A stretch of DNA of 64,000 nt from Dryas octopetala (lineage: Eukaryota > Streptophyta > Magnoliopsida > Rosales > Rosaceae), in NCBI GenBank assembly GCA_963921425.1, contig OY992834.1, positions 24,999,923 to 25,063,922 of the forward strand, written 5' to 3'. The first letter of the stretch is position 1; every line of letters starts with the position of its first letter. Below, piece by piece: positions 11,080-22,383 of the stretch. A model generated the notes under the pieces. It saw nothing but the letters and a program-made list of their open reading frames with translations, was not told the DNA's origin and ran no database searches. The position numbers were made by a program, and so were the translations under genes.

Positions 11080-11679
11080 CTAACTCCCAGCCCTAGCTTG
11101 CTCTATTGTCTCGCGCTCCTTCGCCTTTTGTTGAAAGTCTTCCACCGTGGGTTTGCGAGTTTGGTACACGGTCACGTTCTCCCTCATCTCAACAAGCATT
11201 CGGCAAAGTTTGGAAGCATTATCTTCTCTATCTTTTTGCAGTATCATTAGTCTGATCTTGGTCTCAGCAATTTGCTGGTCAATGCTAGATTGGGTTTCTT
11301 TCAACTTCTTAAATTCCTCAGTTTTCGGCCGAATCTTTGCTGCCAAATCCTCAAGATGTTTGGTCGCCTCCTGTCCTACAGAAACCTCATGAGAAATCCT
11401 CTCGGCTATCTGCAGCTTAACCTTGGTGGAGGCGAGTTTGCTTTGGATCAAGTCTGAAACAGATGCCTTAAAGAACCCTGCTCCAAGAAGAACTTTGATA
11501 GCCAAAGATAGCTGCACAAGGTTGTCCTCTCGGCGTATGGTGACGAGGTCATGAAAAAACAGGGCCTTGACCGTTTCTATGGCCAAAACCACGACCAGGG
11601 TCTTGGGTGGACTTTTGGTTTTGGAGGGCGGCGATGAGTAGGTCTCCAGAAACCTGGCCATCTCGACCGTAAACTCCAT
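11080..11679 (-). CDS. Antisense ORF B of the Tat-like element, coiled-coil protein
   Basis: This is a 199-codon open frame on the strand opposite to pol, between integrase and the 3' LTR. No enzyme motif is seen. Residues about 85-199 are rich in Glu, Lys, Gln and Leu with heptad-like spacing (for example KTEEFKKLKETQSSIDQQIA), suggesting a coiled coil. Antisense ORFs at this place are reported for Tat-lineage elements such as maize Grande; their role is unknown. The open frame contrasts with the decayed sense pol. It could be a separate gene, or the second exon of ORF A; I found no convincing splice pair joining them. Confidence 0.5.
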   Translation of the reverse strand: MEFTVEMARFLETYSSPPSKTKSPPKTLVVVLAIETVKALFFHDLVTIRREDNLVQLSLAIKVLLGAGFFKASVSDLIQSKLASTKVKLQIAERISHEVSVGQEATKHLEDLAAKIRPKTEEFKKLKETQSSIDQQIAETKIRLMILQKDREDNASKLCRMLVEMRENVTVYQTRKPTVEDFQQKAKERETIEQARAGS

Positions 11680-11981
11680 TCAAGAGGAAGAAAATGAACA
11701 CCAGAAAATAATAAGCATACTTAAAATATGGCTACACACTAAGAGAAAGACATGCTCAACCATTTCGGGTTCAGGGGAAACGACCCTCAGCCAAGGTGAT
11801 TCAGGCCTAAAAGATTTAATAGAGCTAACGTTTAAGTAATCCCTAAAGTATTTCTAAATATCCGGCGGTCCTCACGGAAAGGGATGGCTTAGGGGGTCAT
11901 CAGGCTCGCTTAAACTAGAGGAGGATGCATTCGAATAGTGAAAAGCAAGAGTCATCCGGCCATTAATTAGTGAGAATTTCT

Positions 11982-12380
11982 TTAAAACTTGAGGGCAGCT
12001 GCCGAGCAAAAATTGAGCCGAGGCAACAGGTGTTGGTTTTCTTGTAGAGATTTGACAAGTTGTTGATAACCTCCTCCTCGCGCGAAATCAAACTGTTGGG
12101 ATCGCTCGGCGATAGTTTTGAGTAGAGCCATAGGAATATCTTCCAAGACCGTAATGGATCCAACTTTCAAAGGAACACCGGATTTCTCAGCGAGTTCTTC
12201 AGCAAGGGTTGCAAACTCAGAAATCAAAGGAAGGTTCAGCGGAGTATCAACTATAGTAGCTTCACGAACTCCCCAGCTCATAGGCATAACGATTGGAATC
12301 CCGGCCTCGACAGCGACGATGACGTTGGCAGCGACGACAGCAGAGGAGGAAGAAGAAATAGCAAAAGATGAGGAAGCCAT
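11982..12380 (-). CDS. Antisense ORF A of the Tat-like element
   Basis: A 132-codon open frame starts at the ATG at 12,380 (MASSSFAISSSSSAVV). I prefer this start over the upstream in-frame Met at 12,549 because the added N terminus looks like untranslated sequence and overlaps the TATA box. The protein has a Ser-rich start, a hydrophobic Ala/Val stretch (residues about 12-30), then an acidic, leucine-rich segment (LISEFATLAEELAEKSG). No known domain is recognised. A TATA motif lies about 160 bases upstream on the same strand. Its position opposite pol matches the antisense ORFs of Tat elements. Confidence 0.45.
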   Translation of the reverse strand: MASSSFAISSSSSAVVAANVIVAVEAGIPIVMPMSWGVREATIVDTPLNLPLISEFATLAEELAEKSGVPLKVGSITVLEDIPMALLKTIAERSQQFDFARGGGYQQLVKSLQENQHLLPRLNFCSAAALKF

Positions 12381-12540
12381 TGATGATTGAAAAAGGGAAG
12401 ATGAAGATTGAGGTGTTTTTCTGGGAATCTCAGAGAACACATAGGGAATTTGCATGAAGAAAATCACAGAGAAGTTTGAGAATTTGAAAATAAAATCTGG
12501 AAGCTTGGAAGCGTAAAAAGTAAATAGATGAGTGACTGGA

Positions 12541-12548
12541 TATTTATA
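12541..12548 (-). promoter_or_regulatory. TATA box for the antisense ORFs
   Basis: On the minus strand this reads tataaata, about 160 bases upstream of the ORF A start, a plausible distance for a 5' UTR of about 130 bases. It implies antisense transcription independent of the LTR promoter. Expression itself is not shown by the sequence. Confidence 0.4.
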
Positions 12549-12665
12549 CATATAAGGTTAACCAAGAGATGCATATGGAAGTTGGTGGGTTTTTAAAAAA
12601 TTTTATTAATCAAAATGAAGTGATGATGACATGCGGCAATTGAGGCAAGTTTTGGGGGCTGGAGG

Positions 12666-13967
12666 TGTCTAATGATTGAAATTCGCAAAAATGGTGCTGG
12701 TTAAACATTACGTGATGTTTTGCATTTAATGCAAAGATATTGTGCCGTTGGGGATTTTACTCTTTGGTATTCCAAGTTGTCATGGCTAAAGGAAAGATAG
12801 AGTGTTGGAAGTCTGATATTTTAGTCGAGACCAACTGATTCGACGTTTTTAAGTTGTCGGCGTGATAGGAAAAAATATTTGAAAAGCATCATTTCCTTAA
12901 CCAACTCGGCGTTTATGGCCGAAGATCAAGGAAATGGGAGGGCATATGTTTACACGCTAAATTGGTTTTGGGCTGAGGTCACGGCCAAACCCATGGCATT
13001 GTCAGTAAAGCCCAATTGAGCCCGTGTTTTTATGAAAGCAAGCCGGCCCACTCAACTTAAAGTCAAAACCTTGGGTTCACGTCGAGTTTCTGAAGCAAAG
13101 GCCCAGATTGCCAGAATTCTTACTTTAAAGGGAGGTTTCCTTTATTACCGAGAGTCTTTGGCGAGATAGTAGTCCTAAATCAGATAAGGCAAGAATTCAA
13201 TGCATTGGGCGTAAAGAAAGGGAAAACTAAAAGGAAAAATAAGAATTCAAGTACAAGTATGAAAAGGTTTCTTAACCCTAAGGGTTGATCACTATATAAG
13301 CAAGGCATTAGAAGCATAAAATCTCTCTCAACACATCTTACAAAAATCAAGGTCAAGCTTTTCAACACCTCAAGCTCCCGATTTCTCATAAATTTCAATG
13401 TTCTTTAATTTCTTTGTTTCTCAAGACCTAGTTCTTTGTTTTTTGCTCTGCTAAGATCTTTTCTTAGTATCGATTTCTTTGTTATTGTTCTCTTTTATTG
13501 TTTATTTTTCTAGTATGAGATTTGTGGTGCAAATTACTGTTGTTACTTAATTATGAGACAATCAGATTACTCATACCTTTTATATTAAAGTTCATAACTT
13601 TTTCTTTCATCTAATCACTCAAGCATCCAATCACTCAAACACCCATCCATCGCATCTTTAATTTTGAGCACACAGTCATCGTTTCGCCAGGTATTTAAAG
13701 TCCTTGAGGATCAAGGCAGTCAAGAACCTAGGCGGATTTCTTGTTCCTTTCTCGCCGAGCAATTGTGTGGTTAGAGGTTAAGATTCACGGCGCAATACAT
13801 CAAGATAATCATAAATTCTATCAACGGTGTCTCGGCCAAAAGGTAGTGGCATGCCCGCAAATTTATGAAAAGGACTGCAGTGTTCTTGCTAAGGATCTCC
13901 GCAATTCTTGCCACGATTTTTAGAGGTAACAATACGAAAAGAAGATTGTTGGGGCCCACCACTTGCA
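12666..13967 (+). repeat. Presumed 3' LTR of the Tat-like element
   Basis: The start is set by the purine tract ending at 12,665 followed by tgtct. A TATA-like actatataagcaagg lies at about 13,290-13,305. The end is uncertain: acttgca at 13,967 is used here, but agaca at 13,558 would give a tgtct..agaca pair. No second LTR copy is in the window to decide. Confidence 0.4.
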
Positions 13968-14586
13968 ACGTTCTTTTCTCCATGGCTAACTACTAATATT
14001 ACATTATTACCCTTTCTTTTATTTTTTTCGCTTGTTTGAGAGTGGGCTTTGTACTAGGCTACTAGCCAATTAAAATGCTCAATTTGTTTTTGCCTTTTGT
14101 TTTTCTTTTACAGAGTTTACATAATATTTCTACAATTTGTTCGCTTATCTTGTTCAATTTTCTTTTCACAATATTTCTCTTGCACTTTTCGTCAAAAAAA
14201 TGAAAGACATTAAGCATCCCTGGAAGAGAGGAAAATTATCCACACAAGATATAAAGATATAGCTATATGTAATGCCAAATAGCACTTTACTATGGAGGCA
14301 TCATTTCGATATTTTTTAGTCCCGATGCTAGATAACACTCTCCAATTAGAGCAACTTAGAAAAAACTTTACCATTTTATCATAACTTGATACTCAGTACA
14401 AACCTTAAAACCTTATAGTGAGATGGATGAAGAATTTAGAGATTGAATGGATTGGCTACTATGAGGAGCGAGAAGTTAAAAAATAAAGAAAAAAGAAAAA
14501 AAAGTCTCCATTAACCTAACTTAAAGAAACTAATAAATATATAATTTTGTGACAATGCACAACATCTAGAAATATACTTTTTTTTA
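13968..14586. other. AT-rich intergenic stretch, nothing recognised
   Basis: There is no open frame with a family resemblance, no tandem repeat and no RNA signature. Confidence 0.5.
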
Positions 14587-15110
14587 GGCTTTATATCACA
14601 AATAGTCTCTCAACTTCACTTAAATATCAATTTGGTTCTTAAAATGCATTTTCCTCAATGTGGTCCTCCATATTTACTATTGCACATCAATGTTGTTCTT
14701 CCGTTCAATTTTATTTGATTTGCCGTAAAAAATGGTCACGTACACTGCACGAAACCTTTTTTTAGGGGTAAAAAAGGGTGTGTTAAGACTCGGGTTGTGG
14801 ATCTTTTTTTTTTCTTTTTTTTTTTAATTATTATTATTTTTTTAATCTTTTTTTAAGGGTAAACTTGAAATTAAAGAATTTATAGTGTCTTTTTTTGTGG
14901 TTATGAGACATGTGAAGACTATTATGGCTCTAAGAAAAGGTTACATGCACTGTACATGACAATTTTTGACGGAAATTCGAACGAAATACAACAGAAAGGC
15001 AAGATTAAGGTGCGGTAATACAGATGGAGGACTATATTGAGTGAAAAAGCACTTTAAGTACTAAATTGATATTTAAGTGAAAGTTGAGAGATTATTTGTA
15101 GTAAAAAGCC
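14587..15110. mobile_element. Inverted-repeat MITE, 524 bp
   Basis: The two ends are long inverted repeats: ggctttatatcacaaatagt at the left matches the complement of the right end, and similarity continues through about 90 bases with a few mismatches. The element is flanked on both sides by ta, which may be a 2-bp target duplication. It has no coding capacity. Confidence 0.7.
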
Positions 15111-15670
15111 TAACAACAATTGTTATTGGTTGACACTATCAATCATTTTGAGGGACACAAAAAACAAAGCATGTCAAGCGCTCAGCCTTGTAGCTTCAAC
15201 ACCCCCACGTTTATATATAATGTGGGCTTCTTTATCATTTCTAAAGATAGTAGTGAACTTTTTAACATTGCAAATATTATGTGAGTTAATATTACAATGA
15301 AATGTGAAGAGTGGATTTATGCTATGATTTACTAAAACTTAAATTAGTTAAAACCCTATATTATATATATCTATATATATAATTATATATTCTTCTTCTT
15401 TTTATACATTCTATTGTACTCAGTACTTCATGATATGGTTCACTCTGAAAAGTAATCATAGGTGCTGAATAACATAAGCTTGATAATACGTGAACTATAA
15501 TTTAATAATGCTGATTAATTAGAGGTGATTATTTATTTTTGTGCTGCCCTACATTCAAAAGGGACATGGTACTAAAACTTAGGGTACAACTGTGAACCTG
15601 GACGCTTAGACGTCTAGTTATGATATACTATACGAACCAAAAGAGTATTAATAAATGCTTGTACTTATTT
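15111..15670. other. AT-rich intergenic sequence
   Basis: No gene is seen. The duplicated proline-rich-protein segment starts at the right edge of this stretch (about 15,671). Confidence 0.5.
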
Positions 15671-15708
15671 GTTTGAAAAATGCTCTTTGCACTCTAAAAT
15701 AAGCTTGT

Positions 15709-15894
15709 TGTTGTAAAATATGTAGAAATTAGGGTTTGTAGAAAAGATGAGGCAGAGAGAATATGATCAGTCACTTTCATTCATGTTATAAATATCCTTA
15801 TATAGAAGTAGGGTTTACTAGGTTTTGTATATTTACTAGTATGACCCTACAACTAATTACAGGGATAGCCACATATAACAATATATTTACAACA
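15709..15894 (-). repeat. 3' LTR of the copia element
   Basis: This 186-base repeat is bounded by tgttg..caaca and by the TSD on its left. It is the 3' LTR because the purine tract and RNase H lie on its right and the element reads leftwards. Confidence 0.92.
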
Positions 15895-16400
15895 CTCCCC
15901 CTTGGATATTCCATGTCATTAGTGTTGTCTCTACTATGCGCTTCTAAGTTGCCTCGTTAAAACCTTGCCAAGTAATAAAAACCCTGTGGGAACAAAAACA
16001 ACCTTGGTCGAAGGAAAAGAGTGCAACGCGCGTGAGTGTGGAGTAGTCGCATCAGAACCTCGAAAGTAGGTGAAGTCATATCTTCTGGATTATAAGCAGA
16101 TAGTATGTCAATGGGAGCGGGGTGCATTAGAGTTGCTACACCAAAACCTTGCCCGGTAAACCCAATGGGAAAAACCCGTGGTCGAAGGGAAAAGATGAGC
16201 AAATGCATATACATCAGATCAACACATCTTCAGAATGTAGTATGAGTAGGGTGACCATGCCAAGATGTGCCTCATTAAAACCTTGCCAGGTAACAAAACC
16301 CAGTGGGACAAAATAACCCTGGACGAAGGACAAAAGAGTACACGATGGTCAAGCGAGTATGCTTCGGGATACTCCCCCTGATGTCGACTCCCCCTGAAGA
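15895..16400 (-). repeat. Copia 3' untranslated region with three degenerate repeats
   Basis: Three related blocks begin near 15,957, 16,142 and 16,272. Each contains aaaccttgcc followed by ggtaa-like sequence, then gtggg and cgaagg, with spacing of roughly 130-185 bases. They lie between the RNase H stop and the purine tract and contain no coding frame of their own. Confidence 0.6.
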
Positions 16401-17957
16401 CTACATACTAGATAAATTAGCCAATCTACGCGAACCAATACCTCGAACATGCATCAAGAACGTGGACTTTGGCAATGACTTGGTGAAGAGGTCTGCATGG
16501 TTGTCTTGAGATCGGATCTGCTTGACTTCAATCATCTGATGCTCTTGTTGCTGTTGATTGAAGAAGAACTTCGGTACAATATGCTTGGTGTTGTCTCCTT
16601 TGATGAAATCTGTCTTCATCTGCTGGATGCAAGCGGCATTATCCTCATAGATAATCGTTGGTTCATCAGTGGTGGAATTCAGCCCACACGTAGTTCGAAC
16701 ATGCTTGGAAACTGCTCTTAGCTATATACATTCACGAACTGCTTCGTGAAGGGCTAGAATCTCAGCATGATTCGAAGAGGTAGCAACAAAGGTCTGTTTC
16801 GTAAACCTACAAGATATTGTTGTATTCTCAATGGTAAAGACATAACCAGTTTGAGAACGCGCCTTATGCGGGTCTGATAGATACCCTGCGTCAGCATATC
16901 CAAAAGGCGGGCATCATTCCGAGGATCGAGGGAGTTAGATCCATTCCTTGATGCGTAGCTAGGGATAGAATAAGCCCATATCCGTCGTATCTTTAAGGTA
17001 GCGGAAAAAGTCTTTTATGCCATTCCAGTGGCGGCGTGTTGGCGCAGAGCTATATCTAGCTAACAAGTTCACAGCGAATGAGATGTCCGGTCTAGTACAT
17101 TGAGACAAGTACAATAATGCGCCTATTGCACTTAGATATGGGACTTCTGGTGCCAATATCTCTTCGTTATCATCTGCGGGACGAAACGGATCTTTCTTAG
17201 GATCTAGACTACGGACGATCATGGGCGTGCTAGAAGGTTTCGCTTTATCCTCATTAAAGCGCCTTAACATCTTCTGGATGTAATTTGATTGATGGACCAA
17301 AATTCCATCTGCACGGTGCTCGAGCTCCAGGCCGAGACAGAAGTTCGTTCTCCCAAGATCTTTCATCTCGAATTCCAATTTCAGGTGTTTAGCGATTTCC
17401 TTGATCTCTTCAGGAGTACCAATTAGATTCATGTCATCAACATAAACAGCTACAATAGCGAAACCAGAACTTGTTTTCTTAATAAACACGCAAGGGCATA
17501 GATCATTATTCACATATCTCATCCCGATCAAATACTCACTTAGACAGTTATACCACCTCCGTCCGGATTGTTTCAATCCATAAAGTAAACGCCTCAAACT
17601 AATGGAGAACGTGTTCCGTGGTCTGGAACTATTTGCATCGGGTGTCTTAAGTCCTTCGGGAACTTTCATATATATCTCTGTATCAAGATCCCCATAGAGA
17701 TAAGCAGTGACCACATCCATAAGCTGCATACTCAGTTTTTCGGAAACTACCAAACTGATAAGGTAGTGGAACGTTATGACGTCCATTACGGGGGAATACT
17801 CTTCCTCGTAATCAATCCCAGGGCGTTGAGAAAATCCTTGCGCTACTAGACGAGCCTTGTATCTCACAATCTCGTTTTTCTCATTACGCTTCCTTACAAA
17901 TACCCATTTAAATTCTACAGGTTTAACATGAGGAAGGTATAGGAACGACAGGCCCAA
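16401..17957 (-). pseudogene. Copia reverse transcriptase and RNase H
   Basis: Frame 17,957-16,959 (332 codons) holds the copia RT: FKWVFVRKRN, YKARLVAQGFSQRPGIDY, the catalytic box VAVYVDDMNLIG and RPDISFAVNLLARYS. The same frame resumes at 16,619-16,401 with the RNase H end (DNAACIQQMKT before it; IRSQDNHADLFTKSLPKS within it). Stops lie between the two parts. The frame is one base out of register with the upstream integrase frame, with the shift near 17,945. Confidence 0.9.
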
Positions 17958-19770
17958 ACACCTTTCTCTTTCTCTTTGTCAAGGAATCTAATTCGACCTG
18001 GATTGCTTCTTTCCATTTTGGCCAGTCGTCTCGACGTTGACATTCATCAACGGAGTGAAGTTCGATGTCATCGCTAGTTATGATTTCGGTAGCTACCGCG
18101 AATACAAATATATCATCGATGATAATCTCTTTTCGATTCCAGAGCTCACTTAAGCATGCATAATTTATAGAGATCTCTATGTTCTCGGGAGTGGGTTCTA
18201 ACGTTGGAGCATCCCCCAACGCCGTCTCTTCTGGGACGGACCCATAATCCGGAACTATTTCGTGAGATGGATCGATTGAGATCGCGATGTCAAGGGGACT
18301 CATTTGTGCCAAATGTATCCTCTTCCGGGGATAAGAGTCCATCGAACCTAGTGGTCAACCTCACTTCTGGGCAGGGACATATGACTGGTTAGCCACTATT
18401 GTTGTACCTCGTCCATCTGGGACGACACGTCCTCCTAGGACGACACGTTCTTCGGGGACGGGTATCCTTGCAGGCACATTTGCAGCAGGTATATGTGATC
18501 TCGTCACTTTAGCTAGATCAGAGAATGCGTCTGGCATATTATGAGTTATACTCTGTAGATCTAGAATTCTCCGCACTTCACTATCACATTGTGCGGTTCG
18601 GGGATCGAGATGAGACATAGTGGGGACATTCCACGTCAATTCACGTCGTTCTTCAGGAACGGTGACGTTCTTATCTCCCCCTAACGGCGAGAAGACTGTC
18701 TCATCAAAGTGACAATCCGCAAATCTAGCGGTAAAGAGATCGTCTTTCAAGGGCTCTAAAAAGCGTACAATGGATGGGGATTCATAATCGACATATATGC
18801 CCATCGTTCGTTGAGGACCCATTTTGGTACGTTGTAGCGGCGCAACTGGCACGTAAACTGCATACCCAAATACGCGTAAGTACGAAACGTCAGGTTCATA
18901 CCCAGTCACCAGCTGTAACGCGGAGTAAGGTTGGGTAGCAGTGGGCCTCAACCGGACCAACATGGCTGCATGCAAGATTGCATAGCCCCACGCAGAAATT
19001 GGAAGCTTGGTGCGCATAACCAAGGTTCGTGCGATCATTTGTAATCTTTTAATGAACGCTTCTGCGAGACCATTCTGGGTGTGAACATGGGGAACTCGAT
19101 GTTCAACATTAATCCCAAGGGGCATGCAATAATCATCGAAAGTTTTCGATGTAAACTCTCCGGCATTATCAAATCTTCTGGACTTTATAGGATAATCCGT
19201 GTGGTGAGCCTTCTGGGCGAGAAGTTTAGCAAAAGCAGCGCTTCTTGTGGACAATAGTGTAACATGTGATCACTTTGTCGATGCATCAACCAAAACCATG
19301 AAATATTTAAATGGTCCGCATGGTGGTTGGATAAGTCCACAAATATTCCCTTGTATCCTTTGCAAGAAAATGGTGGAGTCTTTACTAGTCTTTGCATATG
19401 ATGGTCTAGTATTCAACTTTCTGAGCGAGCAAGTTTGGCATGGTGTGTCACTAAACACAAGATCCTTATTAGTAAGGGGATGCCCGTGTGATGAATTGAG
19501 GATACGGCGCATCATACTTTGACCTGGGTATCCCAACCGGTCATGCCATAGAAAGAAACTGCTCGAATTGGTTAACTTCTGGTTAACTATGTGATTTGCC
19601 TCAATCGATCTAATGGTGGTCATGTAAAGACCGCTCGATAGACATTTCAATTTCTCCAATGTACGCTTCTGGCCATACAAATTGGAGGTTATGCAAAGAT
19701 ATTCCACTCCATTTTCTTCAGTGGTTTCAACGTGATAACCGTTGGCTCGAATATCCTTATAACTCAACAA
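17923..19770 (-). pseudogene. Copia GAG-pre-integrase and integrase
   Basis: One reading frame runs through 19,770-19,270, 19,254-18,361 and 18,342-17,923, broken by TGA at about 19,270 and by a cluster of stops near 18,345-18,363. It shows the pre-integrase motif WHDRLGYPGQSMMRRI with a CxxC pair (CQTCSL), the integrase core (FVD-like FKYFMVLVDAST, then DNAGEFTSKTFDDYC, then HTQNGLAEAFIKR) and the hydrophilic linker toward RT. Several stops fit simple transitions at Trp codons. Confidence 0.88.
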
Positions 19771-19779
19771 CGTTCTTCT

Positions 19780-19995
19780 GGAACTTGGAGAATATAAGGC
19801 CTCATTAATGGTAATTCAGTACCATTGGACAACATAAAAATGGGCTTTGCCATGGCCCTCTATCAGGTTGGATTAGCCTGATATGGTTGTCACAGAGGTA
19901 TGAGTAAGCAATAAGTTTGAAAAATACTTCCGATCTTGAAGTATGGTGTGCGTAGTAGCACTGTCTGCCAGACAACAAACTTCCCCACTAAACAT
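19780..19995 (-). pseudogene. Copia aspartic protease remnant
   Basis: The active-site segment DSATTHTI is encoded near 19,954-19,965, followed by LQDRKYFSNLLL. A stop codon interrupts the frame shortly after. It lies between gag and the pre-integrase domain, as expected for copia. Confidence 0.7.
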
Positions 19996-20342
19996 GCTTA
20001 TTTATAAATTTAATTCAATAGATCACATGTATGAAAATAACTTGATTGAATTAAATAATATTCGAGCATAACCAAATTTCCAAAACAAATAATCCAAATC
20101 ATAAATCACCAAAATAATCCGAATAAGAAAAACATTATTCAGAAAATAAATACGGCACAAGCGCCGATCATATCCATGTCATCGAATTTCTAATCCTCGA
20201 AGTGTCCAGTAGCAGTCTGGAAATCAGTGACCTCTAAGGTGGTATCCATAGGAAATGATCCATCAACGAGATTGGTCTCTTGAGTTCCGCGACTGGCGTG
20301 ATACTCATTTACAGCTTGCGCTGATGCACGGCAGGTGCGGGA

Positions 20343-21224
20343 CTAGTGATCAGTTCCTCCACATCGGTAACAGATATCATTCTGATTCTGATTCTGGTGG
20401 CGACGGGCTGGACCAGTGTTCCTCTCATTTCGAGTTCTTGGGGCCGAGGGACCGTGGTTCCTACCACGTGGGCCATGGCCACGTTGGCCTCGGTCATACA
20501 GGTCATTCAGGTCATTCCTCTGAGAACCTTTCCTTCCATATCTCGGGCGGTCAGACTTTGTGCCCTTTCCATGACCTCGGTATCCTCTTTCGCGGTTTGA
20601 ATCGCGATAAGCAACAGCGTTTGCTTCAGGCAATGGTGCTGCTTTAGTACCGACAGGTCGGGCTTGATCATTTCTCATTAATAAGTTGTTGTTCTTTTCA
20701 GCGAGCAACAGAGTGGTGATCAATGCCGAGAACTTGGTAAAATTCTTCTCCCTGTATTGTTGCTGCAGGACCAAACAGGAGGCAGGGAAGGTGGAGAAAG
20801 TCTTTTCCAATAGGTCAGCTTCGGTGAGCTCCTCCCCACAAAATTTAAGGAGCGACCGGATCCGGCAGATCTCCGAATTATACTCATTCACGGATTTGAA
20901 ATCCTGGAAACGAATGTTCTGCCAATCATGTCTTGCTTCAGGCAAGAAAATGGTATTTTGATGGTCAAACCGCTCTTCCAGAGCAACCCAAAGAGCTCGT
21001 GGATCCTCTTCAGCGAGGTACTCAACTTGGAGTGCTTCCTCCATATGCTTCCTAATGAAGATCATGGCACTTGCCTTAAGAGATTCTGCGACAACATTGT
21101 CTGCATTGATTGTCGATCTCATCTTCTTGGCAGTCAAATGAAGCTTAACATCTTGAGTCCACTTTAGATAGTTTCTTCCGGAAACTTCCAAAGCGACGAA
21201 ATCAAGCTTGTTGAGATTTGACAT
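20343..21224 (-). pseudogene. Copia gag, stopped inside its zinc knuckle
   Basis: This 293-codon frame begins MSNLNKLDFVALEVSGRNYL, with the usual gag order: N-terminal domain, UBN2-like middle part (LWVALEERFDHQN), an Arg/Gly-rich nucleic-acid-binding stretch, and a zinc knuckle. The knuckle reads CYRCGGTDH and then TAG, so the final Cys of the CCHC finger is lost from the open frame; SRTC follows in the same frame. Gag would form the virus-like particle and package RNA. Confidence 0.88.
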
Positions 21225-21600
21225 TCTTTGGTTGAAAGGAACAAATAATCATGATTAGTGCTTCGGGCAATAATATCCATAAACAATAAATAAGAACTTC
21301 AAGTTCTATAACATGGTATAGACATGTAAAATCTACTGGTTTTATCATGTATGGTGAATTTATGAAGGAAACTTCAGGTTCCTTATATGGCATTATTGAA
21401 GCTACAGGTTCAATATTTATGTATGAACTACTGGTTCATTAATTACCTGCAATTTCTACACATATATTCTAGTGCAAAAATTTAAATAAGTAAAATATTC
21501 ATATACCCAAGTAGAACAGAAAAATATCACAAAATTATTTGAATAAAAGTTTCTGGATTTAGAGTATATATATTAAACGGTTTGCATACTAACAATAAAC

Positions 21601-21668
21601 TATCAGCAGCACAGTGGTTAAGGTGCACTCTTGGTACCCAAGAGGTCCTGGGTTCAAATCCCAGACAT
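21601..21668 (+). other. tRNA-like sequence in the copia leader
   Basis: D arm: 4-bp stem gcac/gtgc with loop agtggttaag. Anticodon arm: ctctt/aagag. T arm: 5-bp stem ctggg/cccag with 7-base loop ttcaaat. Both internal pol III promoter boxes fit consensus (A box tggttaaggtg; B box gttcaaatc). There is no 7-bp acceptor stem, and the base before the would-be anticodon tac is not T. It is therefore a tRNA-derived sequence (SINE head or tRNA pseudogene), not a functional tRNA. It is antisense to the retrotransposon. Confidence 0.65.
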
Positions 21669-21699
21669 GACAAGAATTAACATCTCCTTTTTGCAAAGT

Positions 21700-22125
21700 T
21701 TCAGGAGGCTTGCCATGTGTCAGCGTGAGAGTGGCGCATGCGTGGCGCTGACGTGGCAGCTTGGTGGCGCATGCGTGGAGCTGACGTGGCAGTTTGGTGG
21801 CTGCCTGCGTGGCGTCCATGTGGCAGCTGACGTGGCAGCGGCATGGTGGGCCTGCTGGGCTGCCTGCGTGGCGGGCCTGCTGGGCTGGCAGCATTGGAGT
21901 GGGCCTGCTGGGCCTGCGAGGAGCTGCTGGCCTGGTGGGCTTCTGCTGGGCCTGCGTGGGCAGCAAGGCTGCTGGGCTGCGCTGCAGCAAGAGTGGGCTG
22001 CGATGCTGCTGGGCTGCCTGGCCTGGGCTGCACGGGCCTGCTGGGCTGCTGGGCTGCAAGATGCGCGCAAGGCAGCAAGGCTGCTGGCAGCGAGGCGCGG
22101 CTGCTGGCCACGCGCGGGGTGGTTT
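21700..22125. repeat. GC-rich imperfect tandem block (gggcctgctgggct units)
   Basis: An abrupt island of GC-rich sequence lies inside an AT-rich element. It is built from two repeat types: gctgacgtggcag-like units (21,745-21,840) and gggcctgctgggct-like units (21,845-22,060). All frames on both strands are open by composition, so the long predicted proteins here are not evidence of genes. It sits between the tRNA-like sequence and the 5' LTR. Confidence 0.8.
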
Positions 22126-22383
22126 TCCGATCACCCAAAAATTATTCCTCTTTTTATTTTAATCATTCAATCCAAGAAGACATGTATAAAATATGTAAAC
22201 CCAAATAAATCAATCACATAAATCTAGGGTTCATGCTTCATGGGGATTTTTCAATCAATCAAGGTTAAATAACCATGAACATAAAATTATTTTATAAAAC
22301 CTACTTGGTTGAAGAACAAATTGAATGATGATCCTCTTTCGTTTAGCGATCCACAATCCAAAGAGCTTCTCGTGCTGATAACG

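Larger units (their letters stand above)
7267..13967 (+). mobile_element. 5'-truncated Ty3/gypsy element, Tat-like lineage
   Basis: Domain order is protease, reverse transcriptase, RNase H, a second archaeal-type RNase H, integrase. The extra RNase H before the integrase, plus antisense ORFs between pol and the 3' LTR, point to the Tat branch. No gag, primer-binding site or 5' LTR is present; sequence starts at the CACTA terminus. A purine tract (gggggctggagg, 12,654-12,665) precedes the presumed 3' LTR at 12,666. All sense coding parts are broken. Confidence 0.75.

Noticed and set aside
21601..21668. A functional tRNA-Val gene
   Set aside because: Three arms fold, but there is no acceptor stem pairing and the base before the would-be anticodon is not T.
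21589..22221. Several 110-196-codon frames on both strands
   Set aside because: All arise from the GC-rich tandem block; none is in register with the copia genes, and the minus-strand WDLNPGP motif is simply the complement of a tRNA B box.
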